64,000 bases of DNA from Lunularia cruciata (lineage: Eukaryota; Streptophyta; Marchantiopsida; Lunulariales; Lunulariaceae). The stretch spans positions 9,739,001 through 9,803,000 of the forward strand of contig OX419755.1 in the NCBI GenBank assembly GCA_948567375.1, in the 5' to 3' direction. This document shows, one piece after another, positions 10,730 to 22,146 of this stretch; position 1 is the stretch's first letter; each line of letters opens with the position of its first letter. The notes below the pieces were generated by a model. The model did not search any database and was not told the origin of the DNA. It worked only from the letters and a program-made list of their open reading frames with translations. A program made the translations under genes and the position numbers.

Positions 10730-11850
10730 CTAACCCGCCACCTGTTTACTCGAGTGGCACAAGGATTGCCTTCCAGGTCTGCAAGTGCCATTGGCATATA
10801 TGTACATAACACGGTATGGCCCCATCCACCACAAATGAAGTTTCCCTAGAAAAAATATGCGGCGATTGTCATATAACAACACCAAGTCACCTTCCTGCAC
10901 AACCACAGGCTTGATTCTCTTATCATGCTTGACTTTCTGCTGTTCTTGGACTTCCTTTATGGTTTGCATTGCATTGTCCCTTTTCTCTTCTAACCACATC
11001 AGTTGATGGATCTGAAGATCCTGGCTTTCTTCCTCTGACAATCATTCATTGCAAAGAATCCAATATGTTGGTACTTCAAATTCAACTGGTAGTATGGGAT
11101 GCAATCCGTATGTTAGGAAGTAAGGAGTTTTCTTGGTAGTAATCTTTTCAGTTGTTCTATATGCCCACAAAGTTACAAGTAACTTCATGTCCCAATCATA
11201 GGCATAATTGACTGTCACCTTATTCAAAATTTTACACAACAATCCATTGGCCTTCTCCATTAGTCCATTTGCTTTGGATTGAAGGGAGTTGTCTTCCGAT
11301 GTTTAATTTGGAAGTACTTGGTTAACGCTTCCACCATTGAGTTCAAAAAATGAGTTCCCCGATCACTGACCAATTCCAAAGGACACCTATAATGTGAAAT
11401 GATGTTTTGGAATAAAAATTCTGCAACGGTTTCTGCATCATCTCTCCGTGTTGCTTCTGCTTCGACCATCTTGGTAGCATAATCTGTACATACCAAGATG
11501 TACCTCTTCCTTGTGACTTGGGTCACTGGTTGGATTGGACCCACAAAATCAATACCCCATTTCTCAAATGGGGCCAATGGTAAAATTGGTCTCAAAGGCC
11601 ATTGGGAAGTAGCCGTCGGTTTTCCCGTTCTCTGACAAGCATCACAGCTTTGGATATGGGCATGCATAGCTTTGTACATTGTAGGCTATTAGTACTCCAA
11701 AGAAAGAATCTTCTTTATAGTATTCTTTAGATCATAGTGTCCCCCTGATGCTTTGGAGTGTAAAGATTCAAAAACACCTCCAACTTCGTATGACTCCAAG
11801 CATCACCAAAGTACTTCATCTTTGCTCATCTTGAATAAAATGCTATGTTT
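10730..11850 (-). pseudogene. Integrase of element C
   Basis: The frame over 11679-11260 shows CDACQRTGKP (end of the HHCC zinc finger), FEKWGIDFVGPI and CTDYATKMVEA (first Asp) and LVSDRGTHFLNS (second Asp). The frame continues with MEKANGLL at 11260 carrying the catalytic Glu, then YAYDWDMKLLVTLWAYRTT. The C-terminal part over 11041-10730 has KHDKRIKPVVVQEGDLVLLY and LWWMGPYRV. One frameshift or stop separates each piece. The HHCC N-terminus (11850-11680) is degraded. No chromodomain follows; pol ends shortly before the polypurine tract. Confidence 0.85.
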
Positions 11851-11856
11851 CAGCTG

Positions 11857-12500
11857 CTATGGCCCCATTTTCCTAAAAAAGACTGCCCTCTGCTCTGGGT
11901 CCAGCCCTTCTGGACAATAGAGAGTATGCAAATAATGATATTCAGTTGCATACCTTGTACTTTGCATTGCCATCAATTGATATAACTCTTCATCAGGGAA
12001 CCGGTCGTCGCTTTCCCATTCCTGGTCTTGAGTTTCTAACCTGGATAAGAATTCCGCATTTGAATGCAAAACTCCATTTCTTACTTGTATGATGTATGTG
12101 AATTCTTGTAACAACAAGATCCACCTTGCAATTTGCCTTGACAAACTGCCTTCTTGACCAAATGTTGCAATGCGTAATGGTCAACATAGAAGACAAACTC
12201 GTATCCCAACAAGTAGTGGCAAAATTTCTTGCAGGCATACACCATTTAGAGCGCTTCTCTTTTAGTTGTTGAATAGTTCTTTTCTGAAATTGATAATTGT
12301 TGGCTGGCATAATAAACCGAGTAGTCCTTCTTCTTCTTGTCCTTCTAACTTAAGACGACTCCGATTGCCATGGACAAAGTGTCCACATACACATGAAACG
12401 GGATGTCCTAATTTGGGGCCCTCATGACTGGCACTTCAACTAGTTTCTTCTTCAATATTTGGAAAGCTTCTTCTTGTGTGACTTCCCACAAGTAGTCATT
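11857..12500 (-). pseudogene. RNase H of element C
   Basis: The frame over 12310-12144 reads part of the central RNase H region. The frame over 12144-11857 starts MSRQIARWILLLQEFTYIIQ and includes NGVLHSNAEFLSRLE, the usual end of gypsy RNase H. Stops and frameshifts occur every 150-300 bp. It links the RT to the integrase in the normal order. Confidence 0.75.
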
Positions 12501-13350
12501 GGACTTATTCAACAGCTTTGTAAGGGGTGCAGCTAGCACCGCATAGTTTGAAACAAAGCGTATGTAGTATCCGACATGTCCCAAGAAGGTTCTCAGCTCT
12601 TAGATGTTCTTTGGGGATTCCAAAGCTATGATTAATTTTACCTTCTCGACATCAACTTTGATACCTCGGCTTGACACCCGATGTCCCATAAGAATTCCCT
12701 CCTTCATGGCAAAGAAGCTTTTCTCCGGGTGTAATGAAAAACCGGCAAAATGACACCTTTCAAAAGTCTGGTGAAGGTAATCCAAATGTAAATCTCCTTG
12801 CCCAAACACACAAAAAATCATCAATGAAGACTTCCACAAATTTGTGCAAGAAATCCTTGAAGATTGAATTCATCATCCGCTAGAAAGTAGCGGGAGCATT
12901 ACACAACCCAAAGGGCATTTGATTGTAAGCAAAAGTGCCCCAATCGGTAGTGAATGTGGTTTGTCCTTGTCCTCTTCTCGGATGGACACTTGATTGTACC
13001 CTAAAAATCCATCAAGAAAGCTATAACAAGGGTGGCCAGCTACTTGATTCAAAATGGTATCGGTAAAAGGTAAGGGATGATGATCCTTCCTTGTGATTGC
13101 ATTTAACTTGCAGAAATCTTGACACACTCAAATCTTCCCTATTTTCTTCTTCAGAAAAATGACAATGGGGGAGGCCCACTCACTGCTTAAGACAAGAAAG
13201 ATGATTCTGGCCCCTAAGTACTTGTCGATTTTGTCTTTTACCAAGAGGGAGTACTTTGGGTTTAGATGGTATTGTCTCTGCCAAACCGGAACTACGCCTT
13301 CAACCAAATCACTCCGGTGTTCTCCAAATTCTTGTGGAATACCCGGCATT
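12501..13350 (-). pseudogene. Reverse transcriptase of element C
   Basis: Fingers and palm: LSSEWASPIVIFLKKKIGKI (13190-13128), QDFCKLNAITRKDHHPLPF (13125-13065), CYSFLDGFLGYNQVSI (13020-12970). The catalytic FxDD region lies at about 12850-12810, where the frame over 12839-12600 begins, followed by thumb and connection residues FSLHPEKSFFAMKEGILMGH. The sequence type is like the RT of element B and differs from the chromovirus RT of A. Frame breaks near 12870 and 12600 make it non-functional. Confidence 0.85.
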
Positions 13351-13361
13351 TGATCAATAGA

Positions 13362-14110
13362 CTAGGCAAATACATCCTGTAATTCTATAAACAGGGCAAT
13401 ATATCCTGCCAACGCGTCCAGAGTGACTATCTTCAAGATTTTTCGAATTTTTCCTTCGGTCAAGATAGCATCTTGATAGTCATTGGGATTAATGACTCCT
13501 TCCACATGGCTTACTCGGCTTAATCTGAGATGTACTGCAGTCAAACCTCCTCCCTCCAAGTCATGTTCACCCAAGGCGATGTCGTATGGGTCTTTGTCTT
13601 TGACCTCAACCTCGTAGTATTCCAAATAGTTGACTTGGACTTCATCTTTAGAGTCGTATGAAGACAAAGATGATGAATCTTTGGATTCATCTTCATCTTC
13701 CAACAAAGTTGTTTCCCCAAGGTGAGGAACCTTTGTCCAACTCATGGTCACCAGCTTCTAATCTTTGGATGAAATGTCCTTGAACCATAACTTTTGTTGG
13801 TGCCAATCCACAATAACCTGTGCATTATACAACCAGGGTCTTCCGATCAAGAGAGGATAACTAGTTTTGGTTATTGGTCACAACACAATGTAATTTAACT
13901 TGAAGGGCATCCCTCCAATGATCATAGTGATATTTGATAGCATGCTCAAGGGCCATCTCTTGGTTTGATTTGCAAATTTCAGAATTTGGGGTGTTGGTTC
14001 AAACATTATATACCCCAGTAGATGTGCAGTGTCTTCTATCATGACATTTACACCCGATTCTGAATCAATGGGTATGGATGTGATCATGCAGCTTGTGATC
14101 TATGCATCCA
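13362..14110 (-). pseudogene. Aspartic protease and linker of element C
   Basis: The frame over 14087-13878 reads ITSIPIDSESGVNVM, a protease active-site region with an altered spacing (D-S-E-S-G). At about 13870-13800 comes PLLIGRPWLYNAQVIVDWHQ, the conserved end of the domain. The frame over 13751-13362 is an acidic linker (SSLSSYDSKDEVQVNYLEY) leading to the RT. The same segments occur in C' at 62140-62770. Confidence 0.75.
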
Positions 14111-14895
14111 CTTTGGGAGATCCCAAATCTTCTTGTTCAATATGATATATTGCTGGCAAGTCTTTCTTGGTCATTGCCCTTACTTTCTTGAGGGCTGAAC
14201 TTAGCTGCTTCTTATACAACTTGTTGTCCTCCCACAATTGCTTAAATGTGACATTAGCACTCGTAGACGCCAAATCAACCACAATATCATACTGCGGGAC
14301 TCCTCCCAACTTCACCTTCTTCACCTTTGTCTTTGGATCCAAAGCCTATCCTTGTTCAAATGGAACTTTGGGGTGCTTCAAGATGGTAATTGGAGTACGG
14401 ATGGCCTTGACCTAATGTTCTTCAGGTTGACCAACTTCGGCTTGGATCAAGTCCTTTACTTCAGACCAGATATCCGCTGGAAAAACTAGAGGCTTGTCTT
14501 CATGTTCTCCTCCAAACTCATCTCCCGTGTGCGGGGTACTGCTTCCTTGATTCCTTTCTGCAAGGCTTTCACTTTAGCTTCTGCTAGAATCTTTTCCTCC
14601 TTAGCAGAAAGGATAGCTTTTGGGCTTAGCCTCTTTGCCTTTCGTGAAGACAAAGAAATGGTACTCACTTCTTCAAGATCGCACTTCTTCTTACCCGTAT
14701 GTGTGTCTACTTTCAAAATTTCAAGGTCTGGCCATTCTCCTTCTGAAGTGGGACTCCCTTCTTGAGGCCTCTCCTCCTCTAGTGTTATACGATTTACATT
14801 TGTATCCCCTTTTGCTTGGAGCGCAAGTCACTCAGTGGGGGTCTGTACATACTTTATAGGCGGCTTCGGGTTGGGGGTTTGCGGGCACTGATTTC
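14100..14895 (-). pseudogene. C-terminal gag and gag-protease linker of element C
   Basis: From the D insertion site leftward the minus strand finishes a zinc knuckle (GNQCP at about 14888-14875), then gives a Lys-rich region (14716-14486: LSPKAILSAKEEKILAEAKV) and NVTFKQLWEDNKLYKKQLS (14342-14100). Element C' has the same blocks at 58840-59367 and 61952-62120. The zinc knuckle is completed only when joined to 44131-44170 across element D. Confidence 0.75.
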
Positions 14896-14900
14896 CCATT
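14896..14900. other. Target duplication of element D (left copy)
   Basis: CCATT here equals CCATT at 44131-44135 on the other side of element D. The final T may belong to the LTR terminus, so the duplication is 4 or 5 bp. Removing D with one copy restores an open gag frame. Confidence 0.75.
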
Positions 14901-16884
14901 GTCATACTTTTCTTTTCTCTCTTTGGGAACACACATGGTGCCTAGATGTGGAGACTACATATCAGAGGCTAGAGGTAAACTTGTTATGACTTGACTGAAC
15001 ACACGTGTGACCCTATCGCCAAAGCTCTCCTTTCTCGTATCTAATATTCTTGCTATCGGAAAGGGTAGTACCGGGCAACCTGACCTATCATCACAACACG
15101 CACTCCTAGTCTACTGGTCATCACTTCTCACATAACCAAGGAGAAATATACAACACTCTTAGAAGGAAGTAATCTAAGCGCAATGCTCGCACACCAATCC
15201 AAGCCAATTGGGCATACAAACAGGCATACAAGCACAGAGAGGATCCAATCACAAGAATAAGGCAACAACTCTTTGTACTTTTTATTGGAAAAGAACTTAA
15301 GAGCCTTCTTGCACTATCATCAAGCTCATTTCAACTTGTACTCCAAGCCTCCTCCCATCTGTACTTCAAATCTCAACAAATTTCTACTCCATGTGGGGAT
15401 TTTCTATGTCTTTTTGATGTGGAAAACCCTGCACAGCTCATATGAAAATAACTACTTGTTTTGTAGCTTGGATTCAATGGAAAGCTTATGAGCTAAGCTT
15501 TCCAATGATATAAAATACACTTCAATCAGATCACTACAACTCGCCTGAGAAGCTCTCAAAGTTGGCCAAGTTTTTTGCAACTTCACCCTAATTTCGAAAT
15601 CCTCTTTTTAGGGTTTGCTCCTGGTTCTAGGCAAATTTTCTCCAGACTTCTGATTCAGAAATACACTTGATCCTCACAAACGCTCTAGCAACCTAAAAAT
15701 CTCAATCATAGTCACAAGATAGGAGAATTGATATCCAATCAAAATGAAAGATATAATTGCTCTACCGAGCTTATGACAGTATTTTCAGCAGGATGTTTTG
15801 CATCAGATCTCACTTTTTACAGATCTAAAACCAACTGAATTTTTCCCAATTTCTGGTTGTGTTCTTGTCTTTACTCTTGCAAATTTGGGTAGTCTAATCC
15901 AACCCTAGTCCCTAGATGTGGATCAATTCCTGAGTTGGGCAAACTTGTGAGGTCTACAGACCCAAGTATACTTGATCCAAGACCCTGATTTCTCTATTTA
16001 AAGAATTCACATGAAACCTGTGCACAGAGGTGACAATTCTATCTACCAACAACTCTGGAAATTTTCATAAGGAAATTCAAACCACAACTTGGGGAGTGAC
16101 CAAAACTCCAAACCTGGTCATTAGCTCATCTCCAACACCTTACATCCCAAAAGCTACAACTTCAATCAACTAGATCCGCCTTGAGATTTACCCAAAACTG
16201 GAATTTATTTGCTCAATAATGTAAGCAGTTTGTCTTCTCTCCAATCTTAATGACAAATATTGAAAATGTGTCAAGAAGCTCCCTCAATTGATTACTTTGT
16301 GCTCCTGGATATGAATTTAACCCCCCTTGACTCAATTGATCATATCCCTCTCATACTCAGCTGAAATTGTGTGATTATGTCCCCAGATTGTAGCTTGTCA
16401 TCTCCTCTTTTTAGCCATATCCTTCATTCCTCAAATGCTCTCCCCAAACTGCCCCCAATGGTAAAAAAAAGTCCAGACTTCTCTCTTGGGACCCAAGCTC
16501 TTGCATATTTGTCCTTTAGTCTTTTTACTTTTTGACAAATGGACCCCACAACTCCACCTTGAAGCTTATGAGCAAAAATTTAGGCATTACCCAACTATAG
16601 AAGGACATATATTGTCAAGTCCCATACATTTTTATAAGTTAGCATCTGAAGGACAATAGGTTTTGGGTTTCACATCATCGAGTCCACAAATACCACCCCG
16701 AGACGTGCTACCAACCAATCCTATAAGTCATCACGGTGTAAAATCTGAAGCCTGATGAAAAAGGGATTTGGGAGCGGCAGATCGGGAGCATGGGACATCT
16801 CATGCTTGAATGCTTCCTCGTATGCTCTAACACTCACTCTCTGCTACAACTCTCACTCCCAACGTCCTCCTCCCCCTCAAGACT

Positions 16885-16889
16885 CCTCA
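16885..16889. other. Target duplication of chromovirus A (left copy)
   Basis: CCTCA here and CCTCA at 30292-30296 flank the TG...CA ends of element A. The related D LTR at about 43905 shows the empty site with a single CCTCA. Confidence 0.92.
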
Positions 16890-17313
16890 TGTAACAATAT
16901 GGAGTTTAGCGACTAAGTTAGTCGGGCTCACGAAGTAGCACATGAGACAAATTAGCCTAGAATATTCTAGAAGTATCTAGGAAGCTTCTTGGGAAGCTTC
17001 CCGGTTAGCTTAGCTTGCACCTTAAGTAAGTAGCTTCTAGAAGGAAGCTTCTAGAAGCTTCCAACTAGCTTAGCTTGCACGCCAAGTAGGCGGCTTCTAG
17101 AAGGAAGCTTCTTGAGAAGCTTCCTAGTTAACTTGGCTTACACTTCAAGAAAGCGGCTCAAGGAAGCTTCTTGAGAAGCTTCAAGGGTCTTGTATGCTAC
17201 CTATAAATACCAAAGCCGAAGCTCATGCTAGGCATTTGGAGTTTTCCCTCATTCAAGTGTCCCAATGTGAGTTTCCATTCTCCTATTTCTCTCCTCAGTT
17301 TCGGTCTTTTACA
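16890..17313 (+). repeat. 5' LTR of chromovirus A
   Basis: A 424 bp LTR from TGTAACAATATGG to CGGTCTTTTACA. Its partner is 29882-30291 (410 bp); the length difference is one 14 bp unit of the GAAGCTTC-rich region at about 17030-17060. A TATA box is at 17202-17208. The LTR of A2 is 422-423 bp and similar. Confidence 0.93.
16965..17210 (+). promoter_or_regulatory. LTR promoter with heat-shock-element-like arrays and TATA box
   Basis: Repeated GAAnnTTC units occupy the U3. One perfect run, GAAGCTTCTAGAAGCTTC (17044-17061), has alternating GAA and TTC at 2 bp spacing, the consensus for heat-shock factor trimers. Paired GAAGCTTC units also occur near 16980-17000, 17105-17125 and 17163-17182. The last pair lies about 20 bp upstream of CTATAAATAC (17201-17210). 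Heat or stress induction is an inference from these motifs. Confidence 0.6.
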
Positions 17314-17331
17314 TTGGTATCAGAGCAGGAA
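17314..17331 (+). other. Primer binding site of chromovirus A (initiator Met tRNA)
   Basis: TTGGTATCAGAGCAGG directly follows the 5' LTR. TGGTATCAGAGC is the classic plant retrotransposon site complementary to the 3' end of initiator methionine tRNA, where minus-strand synthesis starts. A2 has a one-base variant at 48773. Confidence 0.92.
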
Positions 17332-17584
17332 TGGGATGGATGGAATTTATGGACCACCAAATCCACTTCCGCCAAACCATTGGAACTTTCATGTCCAGAT
17401 ATTACCAAAGCATTGTTTCACACAGTTCATCACCTCACGCTTTGGGCAGGATTTTCTACATATGATCACTGTGTCAGAGGAACCCTTGATACTTCCAGTT
17501 GTAACTTATGGAGAACGGTGGACGTGTTGTATATATGTGTTAATCAACTAGATAGATTGAGGGTAGTGGATTAAGGTAGTAGCA

Positions 17585-18490
17585 ATGGCGGCAATACCGG
17601 ATGTTATCCTTGCAATGCAACAACAAATCGAGCATCTTACTCGATTGTTGGATGAACGAGACCAGCAACAACGAGAACAGATAGACAGAGCACCAATTCG
17701 AGATGGAGAAGATCGCATTCGATTTCCGAAACCCAAGGTGTTTGAAGGCAAGAATGTTCCAGGCACAATGGAGAATTTTGTGTTTGACAGTGAGCGTTAC
17801 TTTGAAGCCACTAATCTTCAAGACAAGCGGAAACAAATTCTCTTGGCTTCTAGCGAGTTGGATGGCGTGGCAAAACTTTGGTGGCGATTCCGAGTAGAAA
17901 GAGCTGAACGACAAATTGTTACACCAATTTTGACATGGGCAGAATTCAAGGATGCAATACTTAGTTGATTTCAAACTATAAATGCCACCCAAGCTACACG
18001 AGATAAATTGGCGGAGTTGAGGCAGATTGGCTTGGTGAGAAGCTACATCACACAATTTCAGAATATTATCATGCAAATTCCAGATATCCAAGAAGGTGAA
18101 GTTCTGGATTGATTTGTGCGAGGATTGAAGTCACGAACCAGATTGGAGGTGACCATGCGAGAGCCACAGAACGTAGAAGAAGCAATGCAATTGGCTGAGC
18201 GTTTTGATTCCTTAGTTGCGACAACTTGGTCTCGACCTGGACCTACACAAAACCTACCAGTACCACGAGTGGAAGAACCGGTACCAATGGAGATTGATGC
18301 TATCCAACAAAGACCACTTGGCACTGCAGATAGAGAAAGATTACGACAAAATGGAGGTTGCTTTTATTGTCGCCAAGTTGGACATCGCATTGTTGAATGT
18401 CCACTTAGGAATGGGTGACCTCGACAAGTTGCCCAGATGGAGTTGGTGGAACAGAATGATCAGGGAAACAAAGAATCCCAGTAGGAGATT
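17585..18490 (+). pseudogene. Gag of chromovirus A
   Basis: The frame starts MAAIPDVILAMQQQIEHLTR at 17585 and carries the capsid region (FPKPKVFEGKNVPGTMENFV, LDGVAKLWWRF). A TGA at about 17966 and another at about 18112 interrupt it; A2 has CAA at both places. It resumes over 18116-18418 and ends with the zinc knuckle CFYCRQVGHRIVEC (CX2CX4HX4C, about 18359-18400), which would bind genomic RNA. The A2 copy (49050-49960) has other stops. The leader 17332-17584 has no recognised feature. Confidence 0.85.
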
Positions 18491-18510
18491 TTGAGCCGCC
18501 TATTAGGAGC

Positions 18511-19802
18511 TTGATTAGTTCCAATGGGATTGAAGGCTCAACCTATGCAAGTTTGCTTCACTTGCAAGGTATGATATTTGGTGGGAGTTGTAGAATTTTG
18601 GTTGATTCCGGAAGTTCAAAGAATTGCATGTCTATGCAAGTAGCAAAGGAATTGGGTATTCCTATCAAGCCATTGTTTGGGAGTAGTTTGATGATGGCGG
18701 ATGGTAGAAAGGGTTCTGCATTCCGCACCTTGCATCCTGTTACCTTCAAGATTGGGAAGGAGTATTTGGAGTGTATGAGGTTTGTAGTGGCACCTCTACA
18801 CTATGATATCATTCTGGGTCTACCTTGGCTTGAACGTCATAAGGTTCAATTTGATTGGACCCGACGCCAAATTCAAGTACAACACCAAGGTAGGAATTTC
18901 CAATTAGGTTGTTTGGCACCTCTGAGTAAGACACCTAAGAATAGTCAGTCCCAAGGTGGGAAGTTTGTCGAGAAGGTAGCCGTAGAGCGAATCTGGAAGG
19001 GAGATGAGTCCCAAGATGGGAAGTTTGCCACAAAGGCAACCATGGAGCAAGCTTGGAAGAGAGATGAGTCCCTAGAAGGGAAGTTTGTTAATGAAGCAGC
19101 CATAGAGCAAGCTTTGGAGGAAGATAAGTCTGTATTCGCGGTGTGGATCAAGCCGATTGCACAAGAACAATCTAAGGAGGGCCAAGTGCCGCATCAAGCA
19201 ATGGTTGATTGGATAGTTCAGGAATTTGTGGATGTGTTTCCGGATGATCTGCCAAAGGGATTACCCTCCGATCGAGGAATGCCCTTCAAGATCAAGTTAT
19301 TGCCAGGGAGTACTCCAGTGAGTAGACCAATCTATCGGCTCTCACCAAAGGAGTTGGAGGAGTTGCGAACAACACTTACAGAGTTGTTGGAGAAGGATTT
19401 CATACAACATAGTACCTCTCCTTGGGAAGCACCGGTACTATTTGTTCCCAAGAAGGATGGAGGACTTTGCTTCTGTATTGATTATCGTGGACTCAATAAG
19501 CAAACCGTGAAGAATGCATATCCCTTGCCTCGGATCGATGACCTGCTTGATCAACTAAGTGGAGCACGCTACTTTTCCAAGGTGGATCTTCATAGCGGCT
19601 ATTGGCAAATTCCTATTGAAGGAGAGGATGTGCAAAAGACTGCTTTTCGCACAAGGTATGGACATTTTGAGTGGAGAGTTCTACCTTTCGGACTCACTAA
19701 TGCTCTAGCAATCTTCATGGATCAGATGCATCAGGTGTTGGATGGACTATTGGATCAGTTCGTGGTGGTGTTCTTAGATGATATCTTAATCTATAGCAGG
19801 AC
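18511..19802 (+). pseudogene. Protease and RT (first part) of chromovirus A, cut by element B
   Basis: The open frame runs 18511-19802 before the B insertion. The protease shows [17 protein letters not shown] with intact D-S-G (about 18597) and [11 protein letters not shown] (about 18810). A repetitive spacer with three copies of a KFxxxA-W/LxxDES pattern lies at 18950-19130. The RT shows [38 protein letters not shown] and [14 protein letters not shown] with intact active-site Asp pair. The frame is open up to the point where B interrupts it, so B hit a fairly conserved pol. Confidence 0.9.
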
Positions 19803-20481
19803 TGTGGGCCGGCCTGTCTCTCACTAAGGATGAACCTCTGATGGCTATTATGGTAGCGCACCATGGACTAAGAAGGCAAGGAACCCCAACTCCATCATAC
19901 TCCTCCAAGGCTAACACTCCAAGACTCAAGACATTGCTCACTAGAGAACTCAATGAGAGAGAGATAGTTGCAAATGAAAGGATGATGAGTACCTCCTCAC
20001 CCCTTGTTTATATACTTGTGAAATAGTTACGTACCAAAGTTACTAATTACCGAAGTAACTCAAGTTACTAGACTAAAAGTCAAGTAAAGTCAAAAAGTAG
20101 AAAGGAATATCCATTCACATGGGCATATTCCCCTTATCTTGACCCAACCACTAAAGCAAGGATTCCTTCACATGGGCTATCCTTGGACTAAAGAAGAATC
20201 CAAAACAAAAAGGCTTGCGGGCCCAAGAGTTCTCAACTCTTTCCCCAAAGCCAAACACCTAGGAATAATACCAAGTCAACACACTAAAATCCAAAATAGT
20301 GGTGCTCATCTTTTCTACTTCCTCTAAAGTAAGGTCCCATCTATCTTAGCTATGACTAACTTTAGCTAACCATGACTAATATAGAACCATCCTTTATCTC
20401 TATATAAATAATATCTCTTAAGTACTTGTAATACCAAGCTAAATATCACAATACCACACACATGCACAAATGGGTGTTACA
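19803..20481 (-). repeat. 3' LTR of element B
   Basis: 679 bp, plus-strand ends TGTGGGCCGG and GGGTGTTACA (so TGTAACACCC...CCGGCCCACA in element orientation). It is nearly identical to 26921-27599; the differences seen are ACTAAGG/ACTCAGG, ACCGAAG/ACCGTAG and CATGGG/CATGAG. An A/T-rich TATATAAATA stretch at about 20400-20411 could serve as the TATA region. Confidence 0.93.
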
Positions 20482-20498
20482 TTTACCCCCGGACTAAG
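20482..20498 (-). other. Polypurine tract of element B
   Basis: The minus strand reads CTTAGTCCGGGGGTAAA directly upstream of the LTR start TGTAACACCC, the expected site for plus-strand priming. Confidence 0.75.
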
Positions 20499-20730
20499 TT
20501 TTCACTTTGTCCTCAAAGTGAAGGTCTCTCTACCTTCTATGGTACATCTTCAACTTATCATGGTTAATCCTATCAAAGTATCTTCCTCCCAACTCCTTGA
20601 GATCATAGGTGTAATTGCCCCACACCTTCTCCACTATGAAAGGTCCAAAGTACTTAGGCAAAAACTTCTTTTGCACTCTCTTGAATCAAATGGAATCAAA
20701 CAACATTACCCAATCACCTTCTTTGAAAGG

Positions 20731-21420
20731 CTACACCTTCTTCTTGTCTTGCCTCTTATCATAGCTCTCCTTTTGTTTCCTTTGGGCTTGCTCCACTCGA
20801 ACCATAGCAACTGCTCTTGCCTCTTCCAACTCCATGAGTTGATCCTTCCTTGACTTCTCTGCATCACCTCCTTGTGCTTTCTTCAATCTCCTATGAATGC
20901 TTTGGAAGGTAGGAAGATCAAAGTGAATAGGTAAGGTAGACTCAATACCATACACCAATTGAAATGGAGAATATCCAGTGGAAGTTTTCATGGTTGTCCT
21001 ATACTCCCACAAAATTGCATGAATCCTCTTGTCCCAATGATGTTTAGCCCCCTCCATTTCTGCATCTTTGGCCAACATCATGCACAAGGTCTGATTGGTT
21101 CTCTCTGCCAAGCCATTGGAATTTGGCTTATAGGATGTAGTTACTCTATGTGTGATAGAGAAATGTCGTAGCATGGCTGTAGTAATGCTTCCTGTAAACT
21201 CTCCTCCTCTATCAGAAACCAACTCCAAAGGGCATCCAAACCTAGTGATAATGCATTCATAAAGAAATCTACCCACTTCATCTTCATTCTTGTCCCTCAA
21301 TGGTCTAGCCTCAACCCACTTGGTAAGGTAATCAGTAACTACCACAATGTACCGATTGTTCCTTGGGGTTCTATTGAGAGGACCTACAAAATCAATTCCC
21401 CACTTCTCAAAACGTCATAG
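20731..21420 (-). pseudogene. Integrase core and C-terminal part of element B
   Basis: The frame over 21345-20731 has VVTDYLTKWVEARPL (first Asp), LVSDRGGEFTGS (second Asp), NSNGLAERTNQTL (Glu), and HHWDKRIHAILWEYRTTMKT; the DDE triad is intact. Upstream, KWGIDFVGPLNRTPRNNRY (about 21405-21350) is in the same reading, but a TGA at about 21416 separates it from the zinc-finger part. The C-terminal part has ESYDKRQDKKKV and then stops. Apart from this stop it is well preserved. Confidence 0.88.
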
Positions 21421-22146
21421 CAATGGAATTGATCTAAGTGGTGGAGTGGATGTAGAATTTCTAGCAAAAGCTTGACAAACATGACAAGTTTTGCAATAAT
21501 CAAGATAATCCTTGAAAATCCCTCTCCAATGGTAACCTGCATCTAGAATCTTGAAAGCAATCACCTTTCCTGCAAAGTGTCCTCCACATACTAAACCTTC
21601 ATGAAACTCCTTTATGAGTAGGATAGACTCTTCCTTACCCACTGCTCTTTGAAGTAGACCATCTGCTCCTTGGTGAAAAAGAATATCCTCCACCATTGTG
21701 TAAGGTCTAGATCTTGCTGCAAGGGCCTTCCTCTCCCTAGCATGCATCCCTTCTGGATAGTTACCTTTTATCACAAAATCCACAATCTCCTTGTACTCCA
21801 TTGGAACCTCTTGAGTGACTGAGATTGTCATGAGCTCCTCATCCGGGAAGGAATCATCCATAGGCTCATCTCCATCATGATCATAGGCTCTAGATAATAA
21901 ATCAGCATTTGCATGTTTCTTTCCTGGCCTATCTTCAATGGTGTAGTCATACTCAGACAAGAGTATCATCCACCTTGCTAGTCTCCCTTCAACATTAGGC
22001 TTGTTGAAGATGTACTTCAAAGCCTTGTGATCCATGACAATGGTGGCTTTCCCTCCAATCAAGTAGTGTCTAAACTTCTTGAGACCAAAGATCACTGCCA
22101 ACCCTTCTCTCTCCGTGACAGAGTAGTTCTTCTCTGCTGAAACCAT
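21415..22146 (-). pseudogene. RNase H (C-terminal part) and integrase zinc finger of element B
   Basis: The open frame reads VSAEKNYSVTEREGLAVIFG and IVMDHKALKYIF (RNase H), ARWMILLSEYDYTIEDRPGK and HANADLLSRAYDHD. It goes on to the integrase HHCC finger (IKEFHEGLVCGGHFAG with CKTCHVCQAF). It is separated from the upstream frame by a single in-frame TAG at about 22147 within the RNase H, so an otherwise continuous pol is cut once here. Confidence 0.88.

Noticed and set aside
7522-14895. Two separate C-family elements at 7522-14895 and 44131-47088
   Set aside because: The gag zinc knuckle is split exactly between them and rejoins in frame with a shared CCATT, so they are two halves of one element interrupted by D.
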